Of a DNA stretch of 64,000 nucleotides, positions 35,649 through 46,763 are shown piece by piece. Location: contig CAJJDN010000041.1 in the NCBI GenBank assembly GCA_905182985.1, positions 286,059 through 350,058 on the forward strand, given 5' to 3'. Origin of the DNA: Paramecium sonneborni (taxonomy: Eukaryota > Ciliophora > Oligohymenophorea > Peniculida > Parameciidae). The position numbers were made by a program, and so were the translations under genes. The stretch's first letter is position 1. Each line of letters opens with the position of its first letter. Under the pieces are notes generated by a model. It searched no databases, was not told the DNA's origin, and saw nothing but the letters and a program-made list of their open reading frames with translations.

Positions 35649-38646
35649 TCAAAAATAATACTTGCCAAGTATTTTTTTTAGTTGTAAAGTATTTATAGGT
35701 TTTGGCAAAATATCTTTCATCCCTGATTTATAAGCTATATCAATATTTTCTTTACTATCGAAAGCACTACACATAATAATAAATGAAGTAATATTTTTTT
35801 GTTGTAAAAATAATGAAATCTCTTTACTACATTGATAACCATCAATTCCAGGCATATCAATATCCATAAAAATTAATTTATATCCACATTAACAATTGTC
35901 ATACTTTCTCTTAACCATGTCAATAGCCATATTTCCATCATAAGCACTATCACATTTTATATTAAAATATTTTAAAACTGTGGTAAAAGCTAAATGATTA
36001 AAAGGGATGTCATCTACTATAAGAACTAAACTACAATTACATTTCTTTTTAGTTTTACTTTAATAGGGGATTTAAATAAATTCATCAGTTGGAATAGTCA
36101 GAATCTCTTCTTATGTAATCAAATCTTATACATAAAAACGACTCTTTGTAAATTGATTTAATGAACTTGTTATAATTAACTCACCTTTTTAACATAACTT
36201 AAATGCAATTTAACTTGAAACCTTCAATCCTAGACCAACATATTATATATAATCTTCATCTCCTCTTTTTAATATGTCAGTTTCATGATTCTAAAGGATT
36301 TTATTTATAAGATAGAGCTTTTCAACTGATATTCCACAACCTGTATCAAATACTTCAAATGAATATATAGAACCCATTCTATTTATGTTAAATTATATTA
36401 AACCATTTTATTTAGTAAATTTAACTGAATTATTTAATAAATTAACCAAAATTTAGACTATTCTATCAAAATCATTATTTATTAAACTATCATCACAAGT
36501 TTAAATAACAAAATGTATTTATTTTTATTAACATTCATCCTTAAAATAATAATCTATTGTATTAATTAATGTTGATATTTTAAATTAAGTTGGTCTCAAT
36601 TCAAATGTTGAAGCTTCAAAAGTTGCATAATCAAGAATATCATTAATCTAGTGTAATAATTTTCTGTTCGAAATTATTGCAGGTTTTAAGTATTTTTATT
36701 CAATTTCATTATGCTATAATATTTCATTAGATCTTAACTCCTATTCTAAAATTTATAAAAGAGATAATGAGCAATTTAACGGTGTTTTTAATTCATGAGA
36801 AAATGAGTTTATTAACATAGATTAGAAATGAAATCTTTCACGAATTTCTGATTGTTTTTCTTTTTTTGAAATATTTTACATACAAATCAGACTACCTTAA
36901 GAAATCTCATATATTTTAATTTCATATATCTTATTAGTAATTGAATCTTTATATTTAAGAGAGTTTTACTTATCTGATACTCCCTTTATTGTTTTGTGTT
37001 TATTTATTATTTAAGTTACATCTATCAAATTACTAAACTATCTCTATTAAGAAATAGCTTTCTTTCTTGTTTAACTGAAAGATTATAATCTTCTCATTTA
37101 AAATTCTGAGGCTTGATCTTCAGATGAATTAAAAATAGATTTTTTATCTAATTATTATAAGCAAGCCCTTGTTTTTAAGATAAATTTTACTTTTAGATCA
37201 TCATAAATAATTAAGATTGTAAATTTTCTTCTTTTATGTTAGAACAATATTTTTTAGCTTTTTAATTAGAATTAGTTATGTTTTATTTATCATCTAAAAT
37301 GCATATACCAAAAGGTAAAAAATTAAAGAGATCAAAAATATCCTACTAATCACTTTAAGAGTTAATATTAATATATGATAATTTCCTTTCAGATGTGATT
37401 TAATTTTTACTGTTAAGTAATTTACTCTCCTAAAAATAAATAATATAATACATGAGAATAAATATAGAATATAAATGAGATAAACAAAACTCCTAAATAA
37501 ACCCAATCTATTATTTAAAAAACTTGGAAATAAATAAAACCTACTCTACAGCAATAAAAGACCAGTATTACGATCTTAAACTTGATTTTAAAATATATTG
37601 TGGCTATAATTGGAGGTGAAAATATGTAATCAAAGAAACATAATTCTAAGAGAAATATAATTCTGAAATATTTCCAAATTGAATGCAGATTCTTTTTTAG
37701 CAATAAGATTAATGTAATTAAATTAGCAGCTGATATTATTATTAGATAAATATCTTGAGAGAAACTTGCAGTAATAAGATGTTTAAGAGCAAATAAAATT
37801 TGTATTCCTCTTTTACTTTTATATTTAATCATAATATTTAAATAATTAATAGCGTAATAAGGAATTTCAACTAAAATAGCAACATTAAAATAAAAATTAA
37901 ATAATAAAAAAGAAATAATGATATCAAATGATAATAAATCTTTTAAAGATAAAAATACTGATAATGTGTGAATATCAAAATCATTGTGGTGTTTGTTAGA
38001 ATTAAAATTATTATTCATCAGACATTTATATTCTTTTAAATTATTGGGCTGCTTAAATAATGATATGTCATTACATGAAAGCATTCTTCCTGTAGATCTA
38101 CTTTCAAGGGATTTTCTAGCTAAATCATTATAATCTTAATTGAGTTCTAAAATAAATAATTAAACATAACTTGTTCTCTTTAGAATAATTTATTTGTAAA
38201 TTTCATTCTTTTCATTTCCTGGTTACCAATAATTTTTATTATAAATTGAAGAAGCTGATTACAATCGAGAGAGAAACTTTTAATTTTCTTCATTAATTTT
38301 GTATTTCTCAAATTTTCGTTAATTAAGATTGCTGACATGTGATAAAGATAAAGGCAACTATCCAGAACTTTAACTTCTTAAATTATGTCTCTAAATATCC
38401 ATCATTTTAGATAACAATATGTTATTTTAATGCATTATTTTATTCTCCTCCTCTTTATTAATTTTTATATATTAAATTACAATGAGTATATTTGTTATTA
38501 ACTTTGGATAATGAATGAGAAGGTTTCCATGGTTCACCATTATTGATTGTTTTTCTCATGTTTTTACAATTTAATAGTAATCTCTCTTAATCAGAAACTA
38601 GTTTCTTTTTCTAACAAATTGGATTAATTGAGATTATATTCCACAT
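35649..38646 (-). CDS. hybrid histidine kinase with multispanning membrane region and receiver (copy 2)
   Basis: ATG 38646 (MWNIISINPICQKKKLVSDQ) to TGA 35649-35651. A 25-nt intron (GTTATCTAAAATGATGGATATTTAG, about 38,388-38,412) contains the ATG that would otherwise look like the start, so the longer start is preferred. Order: hydrophilic cytosolic region of about 200 residues, a cluster of membrane helices (37.5-38.0 kb), H-box FSHELKTPLN near 36.78 kb, ATPase with ILVNLLNNSVKFTK and FDTGCGIS, a VGLGLKVS-like G2, then a receiver with IVDDIPFN, FMDIDMPGIDGYQ and LPKPIN. Same design as the downstream copy but clearly diverged. The sensed signal is unknown. Confidence 0.88.
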
Positions 38647-38683
38647 TATAATTATTAAAATAATAACAATATATTGATATAAA

Positions 38684-40314
38684 TCATGAAATTTACACAT
38701 TCATATAATTTTTATTTTTTTTCTTCATGTTTTCTATTGAAAATCTCCATCTTCTACACATAATAATGCTGAATGATAAAAAAATAATGAAAATTATAAA
38801 TCCTGAAATTAAAACTACTTCAATAAGTAATTATGATTAAAAATCTAAAAATTCTTCGTTAATTGACAGACTCATAAAATGTTATTCTTAACAAACAATA
38901 AATGGATTATTTTCTGCATTTTTACACTATGTTTAATTAATCATAATGATATAACTTTATTCAATCTAATTTTCAGAAAAACAATATATTTCTGGATATC
39001 TTTCTCTAATACTTAATCCATATAAATAATGAGGAGATATTCCTAATGAGAAATGTACTTTTGAGTATGAATCTTCATATATAATACCTTTATATTCTTA
39101 GATTCTTTCTAATAAAGGTATCATAATATCTGTTCCATGATAAAAATTATCGTCAACAAATCCACGATATATGTTTGTTCTCACTAATTTATGTACATCA
39201 TAACCAATCAAAAATTAATATTCTCCTGATTCTTACACATCTTTTAATTACATATCTTCTAAATAGAATTTGTTATAATAATATTCATAGTTTGCAAAGT
39301 TTATCAAAATTTCAATTCCAAATCTAACATTATCTTCATTCTGAGAAACAACTAAAAATGAATTATTATTGTAAACAAAGGAAATTGGATATTCTATTGG
39401 AATGAAAAACTCTAATATATTAATTAATTTTATTACTATCAATTATAAAATTATCTTCTTTCAAAGATACAAAATGAATTCCTTTTTTATCATCTAAAAT
39501 AAACAGATTATTTTCTTTAGTTTAAACTTTTATAAGATTATAATCCAAATTAATAGTGTAAACTTTTTTAATCTCTTCATTTTCAAACTTATAAACAATT
39601 ACTCCCTAAATACCAGCAACAACAAAAATTCTATTAGAAAATTCATCATAATGGATTTGATTAATATTTTTCACTGTATCAAATTAATATTTTGTTATAT
39701 TAGGAAGAGTATTATTTACCCATTATTTTGAATTAAAGCTTAAAACTCCATTCTCTGATATTATGAATAATTATTCTTTAATTTTTAAAAACTTTGGTTT
39801 CCTGTATTAATTAACTTTTAAGTCCCCAGAGATATCTAAATGTTACTATTAAATATGGATTGTCTAAAAAAAATACTGAAATTTGTTATACTTTCAATTA
39901 TTTCCCTTCAAATAACACTTCTGTTTTAAAAATCTTATTATCATTTCTTAATAAGAAAGCTGATAATCCAACAACAGCCAAATCAGTAAAAATATACTTA
40001 CCATCATCAGGAAGTTGAACTTGTATTTAATCTTCGACTTTTATTTTCCTTTCAAAATATGAGCATCCTTTTCCTAATAATTAAGTATTATTTATCTTTT
40101 CATAATCAGTCAAATTTTTTGAATTACTGATCCCTTATTGGTAATACACATCTATATCATATGCATTAGGATATTTTAAACGATATTAATTATCAGTGTT
40201 AATGGATACAGATGAATCAGATTTATTAAAATTGTCGATTTTTATTTATGGGGTTCTTGTCCAGTTAGAATAAGTTATTCCTAGTAGTGTAGATAAAATT
40301 AATTATGAAAACAT
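38684..40314 (-). CDS. secreted beta-propeller-like protein with C-terminal membrane anchor
   Basis: ATG 40314 (MFSQLILSTLLGITYSNWTR), a good signal peptide, to TGA 38684-38686, about 540 codons. The long middle is made of short beta-strands with propeller-like spacing (FTDLAVVGLSAFLLRNDNKI, RIFVVAGIQGVIVYKFENEE, NNLFILDDKKGIHFVSLKED). A single hydrophobic segment, LLIEVVLISGFIIFIIFLSF, follows, then a short basic tail (RRWRFSIENMKKKNKNYMN). This is type I receptor topology. It ends 37 bp before the start of the second histidine kinase, same direction, so a sensor role for that kinase is possible but not shown. No named family recognised. Confidence 0.7.
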
Positions 40315-40345
40315 TTTTATAAAAATAAATAAAAGAATTTTTAAT

Positions 40346-40714
40346 ATGAATATTTGTGATTTATTGCCCTAGTTTAAATTTTATGTAAAAAGAGAGCTTT
40401 TAAAATATATAAAAGTTGTCATTTATCAATTCTGGAAGTTTTTAAATCATTCATTTATATTTTTAATTTTTGAAAGGATGCTTATTTACATGACTTATTT
40501 ATCTCTTTAAAATGTAATTAACGACCAATCAAGTGGTTAAGAAGCTTATTCAATTTTGATTTTTTAATTTTTTATCTTATTCACTGTTTTAGGTACAGTT
40601 TTTACTTTATTTTATATAGGTTACTCATTCTATATTTTGCTTATTGATTATTTAACTAATATTTTTCTAATAAAAATAAGATTATTTGAATTATTGAAAT
40701 AATTTATTTTCTGA
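40346..40714 (+). CDS. small membrane protein
   Basis: Intronless ORF of 122 codons, ATG 40346 (MNICDLLPQFKFYVKRELLK) to TGA 40712-40714. It has a hydrophobic stretch near residues 35-50 (FLNHSFIFLIFERMLIYM) and a long one near 75-110 (ILIFQFFILFTVLGTVFTLF). The start is 31 bp from the divergent start of the secreted protein at 40314. Chance ORFs of this length are possible here, but the continuous hydrophobic pattern supports it. Not recognised. Confidence 0.45.
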
Positions 40715-40906
40715 AATCTAACACTACTCTAATTAATTTTATAGCTTATAATTTTTGTTTTTCACAATTTGGAGAATACAGAATAAAGTATACAAAAAGT
40801 AGGGATAGTTTATCATTAATAATAATTATGCTCTTATTTTTATATTTATCTTTTTTTATTTCCTTTTTGTAATCATATATAAATGTACTATATAATTTGT
40901 AATAAC

Positions 40907-43182
40907 TCATTCTTAATCATTTTCTTCTTACTATTATTTTTAATTATTTGGATTAAATTACGATTTATCTCCGAATGTTCTTTTAAATTTATGATCAACT
41001 GCCCATGCCTCATTTAAATATTGTGGTTTCATCTCATCTAATTTTAAATATCAATTCATACTTAAAAAATTATCTCTCCAATAAACCAAAAATTCCTCTA
41101 TTTCTTCTTCTGTTTTTAATTAATCTACAACTTGTTTACCATAATCTGAATTATCCTCACTCTTATTGAATAATTCTTCATTTTAATTCAAATATTCAAT
41201 AAAAATTTAAAATTATTCATCATTGATACTTATTAAATTTTCTTCATATTTCAAATTATTCAAATCAAATTTATTTATTTAATTGAATTATTCTTAATTT
41301 TTTATATTTTCTACTTGTTTAGTAAATTAAATCTAAAATTTTTAAAAGGCTTCTTTTGGTAGATTTTTGTTTTTCTTATTAAAAGCTTATACAGACTTAA
41401 TTAAATTCTTAACTTATTCTGGTAATGAATCTTTTTTATTTTATTTTAAATTTATATTATATTTTTCTGCTATCAAAACTTTTAATTTATCTGATTAAGC
41501 ACTTGCCTTATGATGACATGTTAAACACAAACAAACAATATCATAAGATCTCTTTCCTTGAATATGCTTTTTATAAACAACTGGAACAATCTAGAAATAA
41601 TTATACATTTACATGAAATTTAAGAAGTTCATTTTCTTTTCCACATATTACACATTAATTTACTCTCTCTATTGTTATATATTATGGTTTATCTGAACCT
41701 TCCTCTTTGAATCCACTTGGATCAAATTTTAATTATATAGTCGGAGGATCTTCGCTTATTAAATCTGCTAATCCTTATTTCAAATACCATTTAATTTTCT
41801 TTTCATCACAATTGCACAAAAAGAAATTTTCTTTTGTATAAATTTTACAATTTCCATATGCTGGCTTTTTTCTTGTATATTTTTCAACAAATTCTGTTTA
41901 TTTTTATTTTTTTTCTTCAATTTTCTAATTTGTTTATTGATTCTTATTATCTGTTACTTACATTGCTTCATAGATTGATGTTAATCCAAATTTGATAAAA
42001 TTAGTATCATATATAAAGCTCTAATAAAGTCCTTTGCAAAATGATTTAAAATATATTTCCCAATCTTAATCAATTTATTTTGAGATATATTCTAATGTAA
42101 TTTAATATTATTAATTTTTGTAATTTAAAAAATCAGGATAAGTCATCTTATAAATTGAAATATTGGATATATTTAATCTTTAATAAATGTGAATAGAAAT
42201 TAAAAGGACTTTTTCATTCTCTTCTAAACATTCAACTGGATCATTATGATTAAGTGCATATTCCTATCTTACTTTCATAATTTCTAATGCAATAAATTTA
42301 ACCAATTACTAAGCAATAGGTTGAGATTATAAGAATTAATATATTGGAGATTTATCATCATATTCAGTTACTACTTACATCAATAAGTTAAATTCTTTTG
42401 AAATAATTTTAGCTAGTTCTTAATTTGATAAAATAGGTTTTTTATATTCTTTAAGAACAACTTAATCAAATTTACGTTTAATTTTAACTTGCTCTTTGAT
42501 ATCAAGTTTACTTAATTCTTAAAGTAATACATATCTTAAATATGGTAAATAATAACAATCATATGCAGCATAAATTAATTATTCTTAAGTTAAAGGTCTT
42601 TCAGCCCAATCTGAAGTCTACATATTAGTTTTATAAGATTTGGAAACTTAATGATCGCAATATAATTTCCATAAATAAATCAAAGCGCTTCCTCCTTCTA
42701 TAATAGATATCATTACGAATCATACTTAGTTTGCATTTATCAGCAATTTCTTTGATATCACAAAAATTTTAAATAGTAATTGAAAAGTCTCTTTTCAACC
42801 ATTAAACATCAGTATTTCCTGCATAAAATACTTTTATTATTTTTTCATCTTCAAAAATGAACTTTAAAAGTTTGATTAATTTTTGATTCTCTAATCCAAT
42901 TTCAATAACATCAATTATGTAAACATCTTCTTCATCCTTAATTTAAACAATACTGATCTATCCATCAAATCCAATATCATTTGTATGTTCAATATCAACT
43001 CCAATAACATTACCTTTTAATTAAAATTAATCTAATTCATTTTCTTTAGAAATATATTTAAACAATTTTGATAAATGCTATTTTTACTATATTTTAAAAT
43101 TTGAAATCACTTCTTCAAATGTATTACCTTAGACTGAATATAATTTTTAAAGAATTTCAATATTATCTAATTATTCTTACAT
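40907..43182 (-). CDS. EXD2: EXD2-like 3'-5' exonuclease with zinc/HNH-like C-terminal region
   Basis: ATG 43182 (MQEQLDNIEILQKLYSVQGN) to TGA 40907-40909, about 730 codons. The RNase D-type exonuclease fold starts at VIGVDIEHTNDIGFDGQISI with D and E of motif I. It continues through VFYAGNTDVQWLKRDF (motif II region, where the His of the usual HDxRxD is not obvious) and motif III SDWAERPLTQEQLIYAAYDC with YxxxD. A 19-nt intron (GTAATGATATCTATTATAG) precedes motif III. Downstream, CVICGKENELLKFH and SYDIVCLCLTCHHKAS match the cysteine/histidine region that follows the exonuclease in EXD2. Substrate could be RNA or DNA; animal EXD2 is mitochondrial and nuclear. Location here is not readable. 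Confidence 0.85.
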
Positions 43183-43207
43183 AAATTAAATTATTTATTA
43201 TTTAATA

Positions 43208-44488
43208 TCATTATTATAATTATTAATTTTCTTATAATTAATCCTAATTTTCTTGTTCTGCTTATCTAGCTGCTTCTTCTTCAGCCAATCTTTAATCTTC
43301 AATTTCTTTAAGTCGCCTTTCTTCTTCCTATCTTTTTTTTTCTTCCTTCTCTCTTTTTTTTCTTGCTATTTCTTCATATTTATCATTAATCTATTATTGT
43401 CTTCTTTTTAATGAATTTGAATGTTCAATTGTAATAATTTCTTCAATATTATTTAACATATCTTAATAATGTTAATGATTATTTACTATTAAAATTGGAA
43501 CCATTATCATTTTCATCAACTAACTAACTTAAAACGTTTTCATAAACCCATGGTATATATTCATAAAATAATGCAGTTTCTAATGGGTCTCTAAAAACAC
43601 CTAAATCTTTTAATTTCGTAAAAGTATTTAATTTAAGAGGATTAATTAGTGATTTTGATAAATCTCTGCAAACTATTTTTTAATGACTTTGCTTTTAGAT
43701 TTTTAGATAAGTCTCATATTATAATTTTCTTCTTGCATCCTCTTAATCTAATCTTTATTAAACAGCCTCTAATCTTTGCATTTCTGATAAAACGCTAGTC
43801 TTTTATCTTTCATGCTGTTTCTATTATTCTTTCATTAATTTAATTTCTTCTTCTTCTAATACTTCCATTCTTGATTGTTCTAATATTTTATTCATTAAAA
43901 CTTGTAAAATAGGTTCTACTTCTTGATCAAAATCAAATAGATCTCCTTCCCAAATTTAAGTTTCCTATAATTTTGAATAATTAATACTTTATCAATTCCA
44001 TTTTTTTTTGGTACAAATAATCTATCAGGTGGTTTATCAATATAATAATCAGTTTAAGCATCCATTTCTTATTCAGGAGGTTTATCAGTCAAAATTTCTA
44101 AATATTCATCTGTTTAAATATCTATATTAACACGATTTTAAAAAGGTCTTGGAGTACTAGGATGTAAATATGTAGTTTATGGTTATTATGTCTAAACTGA
44201 TAATTTTAATATGTAACTGCTTTTTATTATGGTTTTTTGAATGATTTAAGTGTCATTAATTTTTTATCTCCTTAAGTTTAGACACTTGCATATGTATTAC
44301 CTCTAACAACTCTTTTATCAAACATAATATTGCATCCTAATAATGAACTAAATATAATTATAATTTACCAACCTATTTTTTTAATCATCAGATTATTATA
44401 ATGGCTATTATCTATATTTAGTTTTGGGTTTAACTACTTCAGGAGCAGCTTTGAATTCATAATTCTCTCCAGCTATTGCTTATGCCAT
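43208..44488 (-). CDS. RSP3: radial spoke protein 3
   Basis: ATG 44488 (MAQAIAGENYEFKAAPEVVK) to TGA 43208-43210, about 390 codons. A 25-nt intron (GTTGG...TTTAG) joins the start to LLGCNIMFDKRVVRGNTYAS, the NIMxDRRVxRGNTYA motif of RSP3. A 23-nt intron leads to WEGDLFDFDQEVEPILQVLM and the helical block ILEQSRMEVLEEEEIKLMKE and MQRLEAVQQRLDQEDARRKL, followed by NPLKLNTFTKLKDLGVFRDP. The C-terminal tail is a Glu/Lys/Arg coiled coil. RSP3 is the dimeric stalk that ties the radial spoke to the axonemal doublet and anchors PKA. Motif, order and acidic-helix block make this a firm call. Confidence 0.93.
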
Positions 44489-44558
44489 TAAAATTATTAA
44501 ATTATATAAATATGTATATTTATATATTATGAACATTAAATAAAACAATTCTCACAAA

Positions 44559-45654
44559 TCATTCAATTTTTGAATTCTTTGCTGCTACTTAAATTGCTTA
44601 TATCATATGATTCCAAAATTCATTAACAATTACTTTTCTTGCATATTATATTGTTGGTTCTAGACCATAAACTCCCTTTTTATCAATAACAGTTCTTCCG
44701 TAACATAATTTAGATTCACAATCAACTGCACAATAAACTGGTTTTAGTATATACATCTCAGGATGTAGTGCATAAAATACAGCAACAGCTATAAAATAAT
44801 AAAATATAATATTTACGATCATGAATAGGAGGATAATCAAATTCTTGTGCTTTATAAGCTGCTTAATATTCTTTAAGCATTTCTAAACACCAATCTGAAA
44901 ATTTAGTATTAATATTTTTAATTCTTTATTAGAGAGGTTCAAGTAATTAACATGTCTAATTTAAAATAATTATAAAAAATATTACGTAAGTTAAATCTAA
45001 TGAAATCATTACTAATTTAAGTTTATGTTATTTGCATGTATCAATTATAAACTAAGCAGCTTCAGGATCTGAATAGATATTGTATTCTGAGTTTGGAGTA
45101 ACATTTCCAAATCCTGATGTTCCACCCATAAAAACAATCTCTTTAATTTAAGAAATTATGTCTTCATGATCTCTCAATAATTTAGCAATATTTGTCTATG
45201 GACCAGTTATGACTATTACAAACTAATTTATTCATATCTTAATACCTGTTTATCTTCAGCAGTCTTTTTTATCAAATCATATAAATCTCCTTCAGTTATA
45301 GGTTCAAAAGAAGAAATCAACTTATCTGTTGAATACAATCCTTAAAATGATTTATCTAATTCATATACCTTAATTTCCATGCATTTTAGTGGTGGCTCTT
45401 GTAGATTTTAATGAAAACTCTGCTCCTTTATAAACTGGTACATCTGTTCTTCCTACAGTACTAAGCAATCTAATTGTATTATTTGTACAGTTCTCAAGAC
45501 TACTTTTACACTCTCACTATTACCTTGTGTTTCCAAAACATGTAGAAATTCCAAGTAGATTTGACTTTGGATGAAACAATGATAAAAGAACTGCCATAGC
45601 ATCATCATTTCCAACATCACAGTCTAACCATATATTTACTTTTTCTGTTTCCAT
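44559..45654 (-). CDS. inosine-uridine-preferring nucleoside hydrolase
   Basis: ATG 45654 ([20 protein letters not shown]) to TGA 44559-44561. The start carries the family Ca2+-binding cluster, [19 protein letters not shown] (DxDxGxDDAxA). Exons joined by short introns then give [52 protein letters not shown] and [14 protein letters not shown]. The second catalytic half has [16 protein letters not shown] with the conserved His-Asp. The end is [17 protein letters not shown]. It should hydrolyse ribonucleosides to base and ribose for salvage, which fits ciliates that cannot make purines. All metal ligands seen. Intron joins in the middle are approximate. Confidence 0.92.
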
Positions 45655-45685
45655 AAATATCGTACAATTAAAAATATTTAAATAA

Positions 45686-45908
45686 TCACTCATCACCTAA
45701 ATTAAAACCTGTTTTATATTATTAAATTTCATTTTCTATATTACAATCCACCAAATCTTTTTTGTTCAACTCATTATTTACAGCTACCTTCATAAAATCA
45801 TTTATCTAATTGATGCTTGCTTTTTTCTATTGGTAGGCTATCTCACAATTCTATAACTTTTTATTTTTCACTACTATTTTCTTTTTTTACCTTAATTCCT
45901 TTTACATA
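45686..45908 (-). CDS. small hypothetical ORF
   Basis: ATG 45908 (MQKELRQKKKIVVKNKKLQN) to TGA 45686-45688, 74 residues, basic at the start and ending LNKKDLVDCNIENEIQQYKT. The frame is also open upstream to a TGA at 45957, so it may instead be the last exon of the neighbouring gene. Not recognised. Confidence 0.3.
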
Positions 45909-45956
45909 CTTAATTATGTTTATTAATAATTACCATCATTTTATATTTATAATTCT

Positions 45957-46315
45957 CAAGTAACAACATATCTCAATTCTATATTTAATTCCATATCATC
46001 ATTTACAAGTTATTCATTTTTTTACCATTACTTATTTATATTTTATATTATCCTCATATTAAACTTTTTTTTAAAAATTTATAAAGCTATTATAATTATT
46101 GAATTTCCATTTATTATACATTCTTCCTCTTCCTTGTATTCCTACTCTATTCATTATTCTAACATTTTTTCTTATTTCATTAACTACCAAATAACTTTCA
46201 AATCTTTTGTTATTCAAGAAAGTAATCTCTTTAATCAGTTGAAGTATTAAGTCTCTCTATTAACTCTAAAATTTTGATTATTTGCTTCTAATAATCTTTT
46301 ACTTTCTTTCTTCAT
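45957..46315 (-). CDS. small basic hypothetical protein
   Basis: From ATG 46315 (MKKESKRLLEANNQ) to TGA 45957-45959. The middle reads ITFLNNKRFESYLVVNEIRK and MNRVGIQGRGRMYNKWKFNN. A 34-nt intron (GTTTAATATG...AAATAAG) joins it to EQLVNDDMELNIELRYVV. The join of the first 14 residues to the rest needs a further intron that I could not place. Not recognised. Confidence 0.3.
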
Positions 46316-46763
46316 TTACTCTCAAGAAATTTTTATCATAAAATCATGAATTAATCTTAAAATTATACAACTATGCCATTAATTAAAACTTAATAAAATA
46401 TCAACAGAAAAATATAAAATTGTGTTTTTAAATTTTTAAGCTCTGATCAATTTTACAAAGTCTTTTTATTTATCACTTATAAACGATTATTTAAAGTTTT
46501 GAACAACAGAATTTTGATAATGTTGTTAGCGTTAAAAAGAATTTATGTATTTTTTCAAATAAATTGATTCAAAAATTTTCTAAAAAGCTTGTATATATTT
46601 ATTATCAAAAAGTTTTTTAATTTTATATAATGTCTAATTATATAATTTATACTGCTATTGATTACTCTAAGTATTTCTTATATAATAATTAAAATAATTT
46701 TTCTTAAGAAAAACATAAAATTTAGGTATTTTTTAATAGGAATTGATATAATTTATTATTGTA
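46316..46763. other. very AT-rich interval; one long open frame, no secure gene
   Basis: A minus-strand frame starting inside the end of the AK7-like gene (MKSDTIINYINSYQKIPKFY ...) is open for about 150 codons to a TGA near 46,323. Composition is extremely low in GC and codons show little first-position purine bias, so it may be non-coding. No other structure seen. Confidence 0.3.

Noticed and set aside
38084..38405. Starting kinase 2 at ATG 38084 or 38405
   Set aside because: Both cut off well-formed upstream coding sequence, and 38405 falls inside a 25-nt intron.
41425..41616. 63-codon plus-strand ORF
   Set aside because: Antisense to the EXD2-like gene, whose conserved motifs fix the coding strand.
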